Shown here in pieces: positions 13,301-23,911 of a stretch of DNA of 64,000 nt. Below the pieces are notes generated by a model, which saw only the letters and a list, made by a program, of their open reading frames with translations, had not been told where the DNA came from and did no database searches. Made by a program: the position numbers and the translations under genes. Source of the stretch: Marasmius tenuissimus (taxonomy: Eukaryota > Basidiomycota > Agaricomycetes > Agaricales > Marasmiaceae); contig JAQOTA010000052.1 in NCBI GenBank assembly GCA_029532415.1, positions 1,798,001 to 1,862,000 on the forward strand, read 5' to 3'. Within the stretch, counting starts at the first letter, position 1; every line of letters begins with the position of its first letter.

Positions 13301-14468
13301 GGAACCTCGAATTTCCCGGTAAGAGGCTAGTCACGGCACTTTCTGGTCATTTCGTCGATACCAGACGAGCAGCCCTCGAGAAATACTTACAGGCACGAAT
13401 TCAGCTCCTTATCGTTTTCTTGTTGCTCATTCTCACCTTCAGAACTTGATTGCCATTCCGATTGTGTGCGAAAGCAACGAGCTGCGAGGATTCCTGTCGA
13501 GAGAATCTCCTTTCGTCGTTAGGGAGGAGTCCTCTACCGCGCTCAAATCACCCACAGCTTTCTCTGGTTCCGACTTGGTCCGCAATATGTATCGTTCTGT
13601 GACCGAGAGCATCGATGACATGTTTTTCGGCCCGTCAATGCTGGATGTCATGATCCAGAGACTCACTCGACAGGCTGCTGAGTTTGCAGGCATCGTCGGT
13701 TCAGGAGTCAATGACGAGGACCTCGTAGCTCAAGCTCTCCATGCGTCGGGAAAGACTGTACCTGAAGCTGCGTTGATGCAATTGTCTGCGGATCTCAAAC
13801 CGTTGGAAGGAGAGTCCAGCACGTCGTCATTCACCGCCCCTATTTGCGACCTACTTCTCGCAATCTTCGAGCTCAATAAACGGAACAACTGGCTCAGAAG
13901 ACAAGCTATCGTGATTATCCTACAGCAAGTCTTGGGCGGAACTATCGAGCGGTATGTTGGCACCTTGGTTTTTTCGGTTGGTACTTCCTGATCTGTCTTG
14001 CCCGTAGAAAAATTCGCGAGACCGTGAAAACCATGCTGGATGAATCTCGCTTGATCATGTTCATCAAAGTATTCCGAGACGGACTCTGGCCGGGCGGGAA
14101 ACTCAAACCTCCCGGGGTACCTCGTACTATGGAAGAGAAGGCGAAAACTCGAGATGAAGCCAATCGGAAGTTATCCTCTTTGGTGCCCGGTAGGCTTGCG
14201 CTCTGGTGCCTTTGACCTCCGTCTGATAATGACTTTCTAGAATTGGCTGCCAATATGATTGGGAGGTCCAATGCAAGGCGAGGGGCCCGAAGGATCTTCG
14301 CTGTTCTTCAAAACCGCAGGCTCAACCAACACATTGTATACATTATTGTCGATGAGGTGGCTATCTCTGTTCTTCCCTTTGTTCCAGATCTGACCATGAA
14401 CCCTTCAGGTTTTCTCGGCGCTATTCCCAGAGTCTCAGCCTAGCTCTGCGAATGCAACCACATCATGA
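10358..14468 (+). CDS. Mdm1/SNX13-type sorting nexin (TM-PXA-RGS-PX-Nexin_C)
   Basis: Proteins of this architecture tether the ER to the vacuole or lipid droplets. Nine exons give 1227 residues: 10358-11251, 11308-11330, 11385-11620, 11676-11800, 11854-13392, 13443-13951, 14008-14189, 14241-14356 and 14409-14468. Two N-terminal hydrophobic stretches (about residues 10-60) would anchor it in the ER. The PXA domain covers about 95-300 and the RGS-like domain about 440-575 (LRDVLRDPSSLSYFMEYMDRR). A long acidic and Ser-rich linker includes coiled coil. The PX domain is at about 840-960 (WVVARRYNEFFNMHNKLREKY, LEFPGKR), and Nexin_C is near the end. The intron at 13393-13442 has a GC donor and AG acceptor; its 50 nt must be removed to keep the PX frame. 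The start is the first ATG before the membrane anchor. Confidence 0.9.
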
Positions 14469-14746
14469 CGCGCAACTATTTAACGACCACTCATGTACAC
14501 CTGATGACTCTGTAATGTAAATTACTTTTAATGGAACCAGGTGACTTCATTGGATGGAAAACATAGCCCTCCCAAGTCTCAGCTGACAATGTCTGGTTCT
14601 GTCGAGCCTGGTGTGGAGGTCGATGTCGAAGGGTTCTCTGGCGTCTGTTCTTGGACCTTGGGCTTCTTCGATCGTTGTCTGTGTGATGCGACGGAAGTTG
14701 CAGTCTGGTCATCATGTCTTGTAGGGACAGGGACAGTGAGGTCGGG

Positions 14747-16461
14747 TCAAAAAGCAGGAAGTAGAGGTGCGTACACTTTGATGACGTGCATGAGGTATCC
14801 ACCAGAGCCAGACGTGTTCATCATGGGGTGTGTTCGACCAGGTAGTATCTGATAAATGATTTTAGGGCCGAATTCAACCAAGACGTGCGACGTAGACATA
14901 CCTGATATCGACGCAGCCAAACTTCCGTGACGGTTGGAGCGAGGAACCCAGGCCGAGACCTTAGCACTGTTTGTAGGTCCGCAACAACCTTGAAGGCAAA
15001 GGGTTGAGTATACCCATGAAGGCCTAAGAACGCTCATACCTGCAAATGGGGACTGTGCACTACTATAGAGGCGGATCCAGCAACATAGGGCGCCAATCGC
15101 TCTAGCACAGAAGAGGGATCGTATTGACTTGCAATCAGAAGACTGCACCGGAAAGTTGAGCTAAAACCTGGTTGTTATCACGAACAAGCGGCACGTACCC
15201 ATCGAATTCACCCGCGAAAAGCTCCTCCCTCGTCTTGTACAAAGCATCGGACACCTGTTTGCGCTTCTTGAGGCGGGATTTTTGACTGTTGGAACGAATG
15301 TCATCTTGAGAAAGGTCCGATGGGGCCATTACTTCGCGGTATGGTGAGTTTGAGGTATGATGACTTCGAAGAGAAACCTTACTTGGCGCATATTCCTCCT
15401 GTGCAGTTGCCCAATTCAATGACGCGAGGACAGACACCTCATTCGGCTTGAAGTTCATATTCGCCATGATGGGATATGCCGGCGGTGAATCCGTATCGCA
15501 AATTGTAAGAAGACGACCGTCGCCTATTGAGGGTGAGGATAGGTATCACATATAGGATCGCATTCGTACCTCCTAGCCTTTCAAGAACCCCGGAGACGAC
15601 TATTCCTGACGCATCGTCAACGACAAGATACCTTCCACCTGGTTGCACGTTGGCTAAGAGTAACATTTGGGCGAGTGTATCTGGCCTTATATCCCGGACC
15701 CGATTCTGATCTTTATTGAACCAATACTCGCAAACGTCAAAAAGAGTCGGTTCAATAGTTGTAAAGGACTTGGAGTATCTATAAGTCTTTCAGATACTGC
15801 AATGCCCAAAACGACGACATTGGAAACGCACTTTGCCTCCTTCCGCTTCTTATACTTTTCCTTACTATACTCGGTCTTGAGAGAATAATTTGCATGTTGT
15901 TCTATCTGCTTCTTTATGATTTCCTGATGGGACTTTAAAGAGGGTTCTCGTCTCCATAAAACGCGATGTTACCGTAGCATGGACGCCGGCCTGCTTCAGT
16001 GCTGTTATTTCGGTTATTGTTAGAGGTTGTACGAATTCCCCGTCGTTGATAAGTTCGTTTGTAGCCTCGGTGTCCTCTGTAGCATATTGGTGAGATCAAA
16101 GAGATACAACCAACGAAAGTCCAACTCACCAACTTCCTCCAGAGTGCGAGGAGGAATAACCTTCAACTTTTTTTCCACAATATCGTATGTAAGACCATAA
16201 GGCTGGCCCATAAGCTCATTTGCGTGAAAGGATCCTGCTCTTCCAACTTGCAGGGTTCTGAAAGTTGTACCACAAGTTAGTTATACTTCGAGAGCTTTTT
16301 TGCAAAGCAATTGCACCGTTGGAATTGACGCACGAGTCCCTTTCGATTTTGACACTTCTGACGTCTCCATTGGGCTGTCTGATCAGCACATAGTCTCCAG
16401 GTTGAATAGTGGGAGGAGGAGTGTTCTCTGAAGTTGAAGTACTTGGTTCGCCGTTGTTCAT
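14747..16461 (-). CDS. TRM6: tRNA (adenine-58-N1) methyltransferase, non-catalytic subunit
   Basis: Trm6 (Gcd10) pairs with catalytic Trm61 to make m1A58 in tRNA, including initiator tRNA. The start MNNGEPSTST is at 16459-16461 and the stop at 14747-14749; about ten exons join in frame. Family blocks are TIQPGDYVLIRQPNGDVRSVKIERDS, VGRAGSFHANELMGQPYGL, KLKVIPPRTLEEVEDT, NDGEFVQPLTITEITALKQAGVHA, FDVCEYWFNKDQNRVRDIRPDTLAQMLLLAN, a degenerate Rossmann core GGRYLVVDDASGIVVSGVLERLG, FDGLLIASQYDPSSVLERLAPY and the end GRTHPMMNTSGSGGYLMHVIKVY. The gene is divergent with the UCS gene across only 72 bp and convergent with the Mdm1-like gene. Confidence 0.9.
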
Positions 16462-16533
16462 GGTCAAGAGGGATCGATCATTTTCTCTCATTTGCTCGCG
16501 TTCGATTCCACGCTTACGGCTTGCTCATCATCC
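16462..16533. promoter_or_regulatory. Very short divergent promoter between TRM6 and the UCS gene
   Basis: Only 72 bp separate the two start codons. Both 5' UTRs and the core promoters must therefore overlap or lie inside the neighbouring gene's transcribed region. Transcription of the two genes is probably coupled. This is inferred from position; no specific motif was recognised. Confidence 0.5.
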
Positions 16534-18561
16534 ATGACTTCTACCACCCAACACCTTGTCGGAGAGGCAGCAAAGTCTCTCAAACTTCCAGATGAACTTT
16601 CATACATTATAACGGCCTTTCCTCCGTCTACTCCCAGCGATAACCGTTCCAAGGCATACCTCGTTCTCTCCGCGTTCTGTCAGGGCGTTCGGCAATCTCA
16701 TTCATCTCAGAAACAATCCGATGATTCAGACCCTGCGACAGAGGCCTTGGTTAAGGTCTTTTCTCCACTGGTTTTGGGAAAGTTAGAGGAGATGAACGAA
16801 TCCGATCTATTGGCCGGAATAACTTTATTGACGGCCCTCTTCCAAGTGGATTGGCAGGCTGCTGCGTCCATATTTCAGCAGGACTCAGTGCTTGAGTTGA
16901 TCATGGATAGCGTAGATCTGAAGCCTTCACCGCAGCTCTCGGTCGAGGTCGCTCATCTGCTCGGACAGGCCAGTGGGTACAAGCCCAGTCGACTTGCGTT
17001 GTCTTCGGATGCCATTGCCTGGCTCGAACGCGCTCGTCAAAGCACAGACTTGTCCTTGCGTGCTGCCGGGGCCATAGCGGTCATCAAGTTGGCGAAAGGG
17101 AGTATATCGGACACGGCGGCAGACCCCTCAGCACGGAAACCCGACTCGAAGCCGACCAATGTCGATGGCCTTGCCGAGGTCATGAAGCAGCTGGTCATCA
17201 ATGGGGATTCGGACCATTCTTCGCTGTCGGATGCGGTGGAAGGTTTGGCATATATGAGCGTGGACCCTGTCGTGAAGGAGGAAATTTCCAAAGACGCGGC
17301 GTTTCTCAAACGCCTTTTCGCCCTCGTTCCGAGGAAGAAAGCCACGGTGCCTTTGGAATCATCTTCCACGCTCTTGTATGGCATTGTTGTGATTATAAGC
17401 AACATATGCGCGTACCGAGTTCAACTCACAGAAGAGCAGAAGCAGATGGAGAAATTAAGAAAGATGGCGAAGAGTAGCGGGGCTCAGGGAGAAAAGGTAT
17501 CGGAAGCTCTCGATAACGACGACAAGGTCAGAGAACGAATCAAGCGAATGCTGGCTGCGGATGCTATGGAAGTGCTAGCTGTCATAGCAGCTCAAACAGA
17601 TACCGTCGGTGCCAGGTTGAGCATCGGCAAGACTTTGCTTGACCTTGTCACTGACAAAGAGAACAGGGGGAAAGTGCTTCAACATGGAGGTGCTAAGATC
17701 CTCATGGGTCTCATCAAGAAGGCTGCTGCTAGTTCTCCAACATCGGCCAAAGACAAGTCTTCGCTCGATTCCGTTTATCTCGAACCCATCCAAGCTCTGG
17801 CAAAACTGGCGATCACTTCCTCACCCGTTCAGGTTTTCGGGCCCAATGTCGGGGCCATCTACGATGCTATTCGCCCCCTCTCGATGATGGTACAACATTC
17901 TTCGGCTACACAGCTACAGAGGTTTGAGGGTATGATGGCTCTCACAAATCTCGCCTCCACTAGCCCCGAGGTTGCTGATCGAGTGGCTAGTGCGGAGGGC
18001 CTGTTGAGCAAAATAGAAATGTTGCTGCTGGATGACCACCCCCTCGTCCAGCGAGCCGCTACAGAACTCCTCTGCAATCTCATCGTCGGCTCGGATCCGG
18101 TCTTCGAAAAGTACAGCAGCTCGAAAACCAAGTTACAGATCATCGTGGCTCTTTCGGACGCTGAAGACATTCAGACAAGACTGGGAGCCTCCGGGGCTCT
18201 GGCTACATTGTTGTCTTCTCCATCCGCCTGTAAAGAGCTACTCTCACTCCAATTCGAACGACATCGAGTCTTGCCCATCTTTACGCAGCTCATCGACCCG
18301 TCTGTCCTTCCAGACAACGGAGACGCAGAAATCCATCCCGGGCTCGTACACCGCGGGATTGTGTGCGTCCGCCAATTTGTTCTTAGTGTCAGTGAGGAGA
18401 AAGATAGAGGGACGATGTGCAAGGAGGCCAAAGAAGCCGGCCTAATCGACGCTCTTGGCAACGTTGTGAAGGGAAACAAAGCTGGTCAGGAGGTTGTCGG
18501 GCCCGCTTCAGAGGTTCTGCAATTTCTTGAAAAGTATCTAGATAGCCCACAGAGTAAATAA
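16534..18561 (+). CDS. UCS-domain myosin chaperone (UNC-45/Cro1/She4 family)
   Basis: UCS proteins fold and stabilise myosin motor domains. This intronless frame encodes 675 residues, beginning MTSTTQHLVGEAAKSL at 16534. It is built of ARM-like helical repeats throughout, for example RAAGAIAVIKLA, MQHSSATQLQRFEGMMALTNLAS, LVQRAATELLCNLIVG and TRLGASGALATLLSS. The last region follows the UCS pattern of UNC-45 and She4, with the conserved R-FEGMMALTNL and ATEL-CNL blocks. There is no TPR domain, as expected for fungal members, which are shorter than animal UNC-45. The next gene downstream on the same strand is class I myosin, the client class. Being intronless among intron-rich neighbours is notable, but codon use looks native. 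Confidence 0.85.
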   Translation: MTSTTQHLVGEAAKSLKLPDELSYIITAFPPSTPSDNRSKAYLVLSAFCQGVRQSHSSQKQSDDSDPATEALVKVFSPLVLGKLEEMNESDLLAGITLLTALFQVDWQAAASIFQQDSVLELIMDSVDLKPSPQLSVEVAHLLGQASGYKPSRLALSSDAIAWLERARQSTDLSLRAAGAIAVIKLAKGSISDTAADPSARKPDSKPTNVDGLAEVMKQLVINGDSDHSSLSDAVEGLAYMSVDPVVKEEISKDAAFLKRLFALVPRKKATVPLESSSTLLYGIVVIISNICAYRVQLTEEQKQMEKLRKMAKSSGAQGEKVSEALDNDDKVRERIKRMLAADAMEVLAVIAAQTDTVGARLSIGKTLLDLVTDKENRGKVLQHGGAKILMGLIKKAAASSPTSAKDKSSLDSVYLEPIQALAKLAITSSPVQVFGPNVGAIYDAIRPLSMMVQHSSATQLQRFEGMMALTNLASTSPEVADRVASAEGLLSKIEMLLLDDHPLVQRAATELLCNLIVGSDPVFEKYSSSKTKLQIIVALSDAEDIQTRLGASGALATLLSSPSACKELLSLQFERHRVLPIFTQLIDPSVLPDNGDAEIHPGLVHRGIVCVRQFVLSVSEEKDRGTMCKEAKEAGLIDALGNVVKGNKAGQEVVGPASEVLQFLEKYLDSPQSK

Positions 18562-18814
18562 AGTTCCGTGAATCACAAAGGAAACTGCGCAGGAGGCTAC
18601 AAGCCCACAATTTTGTTGGCTGCGCGCGCGCGCTAAGACTCAGAGCTGCGTGCTATGACGTTTCGGCAACCGCCGACTTCCTACGCATCTCCTTCTCCTC
18701 ACCCAACGACACGGTCGAATCTTGTACATATACTCCCTCGTTATACTACGATACCCACTAACTTCACATCATCCTATTGTGACTCTATATCCAGAGAATA
18801 GACCACCCTAAACT

Positions 18815-21800
18815 ATGGTGCGTACTACGTATTGTCCAACTATCTTGTCTTACGAACAACTTCATTTCGATCTAGGGTATCTCCAAGAAGGCGGGAAAGA
18901 AGGTAGCCCCAGCGAGTAAAGGCGGGAAGACTACAAAGGGTGGTGTCGCAAAGGTACGCTATCTGCTTCGAATGTGCAGTTCTTCGCTCTGACACGTTCA
19001 AATCTCCAGGCAGACTGGAAGGAAGGATTCAAGAAGAAGACTGTCGGTGTATCAGACATGACACTTTTGACAACGATAAGCAACGAAAGTATTAATGACA
19101 ACTTATCGAAACGATGGAAGACTGGCGAAATCTATACCTATATCGGAGCGGTGTTGATCTCAGTGAATCCATTCCGAGGTACGCAAACCACCATCTCTTC
19201 TAGTACATGCAATGAACTGATTCCTTAACTTGAATTGGCACCCAGATCTCGGAATCTACACAGACGAGGTGCTACAAAGATATCGCGGCAAGAATAGGCT
19301 TGAATGTCCACCTCACGTCTTCGGTATCGCAGAATCTGCGTACTACAACATGAATGCATATCACGAGAACCAATGTGTGATCATTTCTGGAGAGTCTGGT
19401 GCTGGGAAGACCGAAGCTGCGAAGCGAATCATGCAGTATATTGCTGCTGTGTCTGGTGGACAAGACGGTAGCATTCAGGAGATCAAGGATATGGTTTTGG
19501 CGACCAATCCTCTCTTGGAAAGCTTTGGCTGCGCAAAGACCCTCCGGAATAATAACTCTAGTCGTCACGTACGTATTGGCTCCTTGGCGCACGGATTGGT
19601 CGCTTACCTCTGATAGGGTAAATATTTGGAGATTATGTTCAACTCCCATGGCGAACCGGTTGGAGCAAAGATTACAAACTATCTCCTGGAGAAGGGCCGT
19701 GTTGTGGGACAAGTCGAAAACGAACGAAATTTCCATATCTTCTACCAATTCACGAAGGGTGCCAGCGACGAGCAGCGAGGTGAGTCGTTCAATGCATTCC
19801 CAATCACCTTGATCTTACTCTCGACAGAGATGTTCGGTTTGCAGGGCCCTGAAGCCTACGCTTACACTAGTCTCAGTAACTGTCTCGAGGTACAAGATAT
19901 AGATGATGTGGAAGACTATGGGGAGACTATCGTGCGTTCCGTTGCCTACGAAACCTTTATCAATAAGCTGAAGCTCGTTACAGAAAGCGATGCAGGTCAT
20001 CGGTCTTTCTGAACATGAACAAAGCGAGATCTTTAAGATGCTCGCTGTGGTCCTTTGGCTAGGAAATGTTCAGTTCGTGGAGAACGACGAAGGAAACTCC
20101 GCAATTGCAGACGCTGGCGTTCCCGAGTTTGTTGCGTATCTTTTGGAGGTCGACTCTGCGCTCGTACAGAAAGTACTCACAACTCGTGTGATGGAAACAC
20201 AACGCGGAGGCCGAAGAGGCTCTGTCTACGACGTTCCTCTTAACCCTGCACAAGCAAATGCTGGGCGCGACGCATTGGCGAAGGCGATTTATAACAACCT
20301 TTTCGAGTGGATCGTTTCAAGAATCAATGTTTCGATGAAGCCCCGTGCCGCTCACGCGCAGGTCATTGGAATCTTGGTGAGGCTAGTCGTTCACTTCCTG
20401 GTGATGATGTGCCTGATAAAATACACAGGATATCTTCGGGTTCGAAATTTTCGAGGTACGATCATTCTATCACTGATAGTTCCTGAAGTTTGACCTGCCC
20501 CAGGACAACTCGTTCGAGCAACTCTGCATCAACTACGTTAACGAGAAACTCCAGCAAATTTTCATCGAGCTTACCCTTAAGACAGAACAGGAGGAGTACG
20601 TCCGAGAACAAATCACTTGGACCCCGATCAAGTACTTCAATAACAAGATTGTGTGCGATCTCATTGAAGAACGACGGCCTCCTGGAATCTTTGCGGCTTT
20701 GAACGATGCCTGCGCTACTGCTCATGCCGATCCCACTGCAGCAGACAACAGTTTCATACAACGATCTGCTGCCCTTTCGTCCAATGCTCACTTCGAGGCC
20801 CGTGGTGCCCAGTTCCTAGTCCGCCATTACGCTGGAGATGTCATGTACAACGTTGCTGGAATGACCGACAAGAACAAGGATTCTCTCGTCAAGGATCTCT
20901 TTGATCTCGTCGCTTCAAGTGGCAACCAGTTCCTACAGAGCCTGTTCCCCGATCGTCCAGACCCCAACAGCAAGAAAAGACCTCCCACGGCAGGCGACAG
21001 AATCAAGGTCAGTCAATCTGAATGATATGTAAATGGCTCTTTGACCTGATGCGTCTCTAGGCCTCCGCAGGTGCCCTTGTCGACAATCTCATGAAGGCAC
21101 AGCCATCGTACATCCGTACCATCAAACCGAATCAGAACCGTAGCTCAAGTGAATACGATGAGAAGGCCATTCTCCACCAAATCAAATACCTAGGTCTCCA
21201 AGAGAATATTCGCGTTCGTCGTGCAGGTTTCGCTTATCGAAATACGTTCGAGAAGATGGTGGAACGGTTTTACCTTCTATCTCCCAATACCTCTTACGCG
21301 GGTGAATACACATGGCACGGGAATCCGAAGTCCGGATGTGAACAGATCCTCAAGGATACCGGTATTGCGAAGGAGGAATGGCAGATGGGCACTACCAAGG
21401 CATTTATCAAGAACCCAGAGACGGTATGCTTTGCAAAATTCCGGTCTGGCATTCTAGACTGACACATCGACGCCATCATCAGCTTTTCGCTTTGGAAACC
21501 ATGCGCGATAGGTACTGGCATAACATGGCTGGCCGCATTCAACGGGCCTTCCGGAACTACATGCGATACAAGCACGAGTGCGCGAAACGGATCCAGCGGT
21601 TCTGGAAGAACAATAAAGAGGGGCTCGTTTACGCTCAAGTCCGAGACTATGGCCACCAAGTGCTTGCCGGCAGGAAGGAACGACGAAGATTCAGTCTGCT
21701 CAGCTACCGTCGCTTCATGGGAGATTATCTAGACGTCAATGGAAAGAGTGCTCTTGGCGAGGAACTGGCTTCAGTTTGTGGGATAGGAGGTACGTATAGA

Positions 21801-23585
21801 CATCCCGTGTAGTAGAGGGAAGCTGACCGGCCGTCAGGAGAGGAAGTTGCCTTTAGCGGCAAGATCCAAGTCTTGGTATCTAAGCTTGGTCGTTCCAGTA
21901 AACCGAGTCCCCGTTGGTTAGTTGTGGTAAGTTGAGCGCGACTACTCCCGGGATGCGGTCTTGACGAATTCTCTAGACCCAAAAAGCGATTCACATAGCT
22001 GTCACCAATCTCAGGGAGGGACGCCGCGTGACTTCGCTCGAGCGAAAGATCCAGTTAGTGACTATCAAGAGTATATCAATGTCGAACTTGCGAGACGACT
22101 GGATGGTAGGGAGGCACGTTTGGCTACCCTTAACGAGGCTCAATGTTCCTCTCCCTTTGCACAGGTTCTTCACGGTGGTATTTCTGAAGAAGGAGATCCC
22201 CTCATTAGCTGCTACTTCAAGACCGAACTAGCTTCAACATTGATGAAATTATCGAATGGGAGCATAACTCTGAACATCGCACCTACGTACGTTTATTTTA
22301 CTTCCCCGCTTCGAGTTGAATCGTGAACCTCGTCATTCTAGCATCGACTACGCGAAGAAAAAGGAGAAGCGTGCACAAATCAAATTCATCAAGGACGAGA
22401 CTGTGCAAAAGGATGATCTATACAAGAGCCATACTGTCCATGTACCTTCTGGCGAACCAGCAGGCAGTCTTTCGCGACCTCCGGCCAAACGAAAGGCTGG
22501 TGTTGTGCGTCCCATAACTCAAGGGAAACTTCTACGTGCAGGAGGACCCGATGTATGTACCATGGGTGTTCTTCGCGCCGTAACTTAGTGCTCATTGCCT
22601 TTCGGCTTTTAGAAACCCAGAGCCGCAGCTAAACCCAAACCAACTGTCCGGCCCTTACCTGGTCAATCAGCGGTCAAACCTGCTGCAGCTGCAGCACCCA
22701 AGACTGCGTCTGCACCCGTCGCTATTCCCAAGCCTACCGCTAGTGCAGTTCCCAAACCCTCTGCCGGTGGAGGGGGACGCGCGCCTCCCCCTCCCCCTCC
22801 GCCGCCACCACCGAAAGCAGCACCAGCCGAACCCGAGGTTGAGCAGTACAAAGCCAAGTACGCATTCCAGGGTCAAGAGGGCGAGATGACATTACAGAAA
22901 GACGACATCGTTGAACTCGTCGAGAAAGAGGGTGATTGGTGGTTGGTCAAGAAAGATGGTGCCGACGGTTGGGCGCCTAGTAATTACCTTGAGCTCGTCC
23001 CTCCCAAAGTCACGCCTGCAGCGCCTCCCCCTCCTCCACGGAGAGCACCTGCACCGACACCCAAACCAGCCGCAGCGCCAGTGGCAAGTGTGAAGCCATC
23101 AGCTGTCACTGCCAACGCATCTGCGAAGCCCGTATCTGTGTTCCCTGGCATGGCGCCCTCGAATGGGTCACCAACGCCTTGGAAGAAGACGCCTTCATCG
23201 TCTACGCCTGACGATTCGGATTCTTCTAGGCCCTCGAGTGTACTTGGTGGAGGTAAACCAGCACCTCCTGTCGCGACGAAACCCAAACCTCCTGTGGCGG
23301 GCAATAAACCTGCTCCGCCTATTGCAGCAAAGCCTTCGACAGGACCTAAACCACCTATTGCTGGAGGCAAGCCGCCCGTTCCGGCGGCCCCAAGACCTCC
23401 TGCGGCGCCTAAAGCTGGAGGGGGTGGGGGTGGTGCGAAGGCGCCGCCCGCTGCTGTTGGCCAGATGGATTTAGCTGCTGCTGTGAGTTCGAATGTTACG
23501 CTTTCTCGACGAATCTTATGATTGACGACCACTGTTTTACCTCCCATAGCTTGCCAAACGTGCACAAAAGATTGCTGATGATTGA
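18815..23585 (+). CDS. MYO1: Class I myosin (fungal Myo1/Myo3/5 type)
   Basis: This actin motor acts in endocytosis. Seventeen exons join in frame to 1296 residues. The ATG (18815-18817) is alone in its coding exon; a 58-nt intron follows and translation resumes at 18876 (GISKKAGKK). The motor has the P-loop [13 protein letters not shown], switch I NNNSSRHGKY, switch [11 protein letters not shown] and relay/actin-binding regions. The TEDS-site serine sits in [10 protein letters not shown], the usual target of PAK-type kinases. An IQ-like neck ([26 protein letters not shown]) leads into the TH1 lipid-binding tail, then a Pro/Ala-rich segment with a ten-proline run (near 22787-22812) and an SH3 domain ([34 protein letters not shown]). 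The protein stops at [13 protein letters not shown], so only a short Asp pair stands where many fungal class I myosins carry an acidic-Trp Arp2/3-binding tail. Complete. Confidence 0.95.
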
Positions 23586-23911
23586 GAAACGGCAGGATCG
23601 TTCATCTCCACACAAGTGTACCAGTACTGGATTCTTTGTCATTAGATTCATCTTTGGATAGACTTATTTCCTTGTCCTCTATTATGTCGTATAAGCAATG
23701 CATGTGGAACGTTGTAGGGGTGAGTACATGGATCCTCGGTAGGTACTATAGTCGCGATTGGATGTGTACAATGTCAGTCTATGGCCTAAAAGTCTTTGTG
23801 TTGATTCGAGTGGGGGTATAAATATGAATGTGTGCAGATGAGAGGAAAGCGAGCGAGCGGGATAGTGATGTGGTGAGATGATGGTAAGATTGAAAGAAGC
23901 AATTCGTGCAA

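Noticed and set aside
22663..23565. Gly/Ala-rich open frames on the minus strand
   Set aside because: They mirror the Pro/Ala-rich coding tail of the class I myosin gene; composition explains them.
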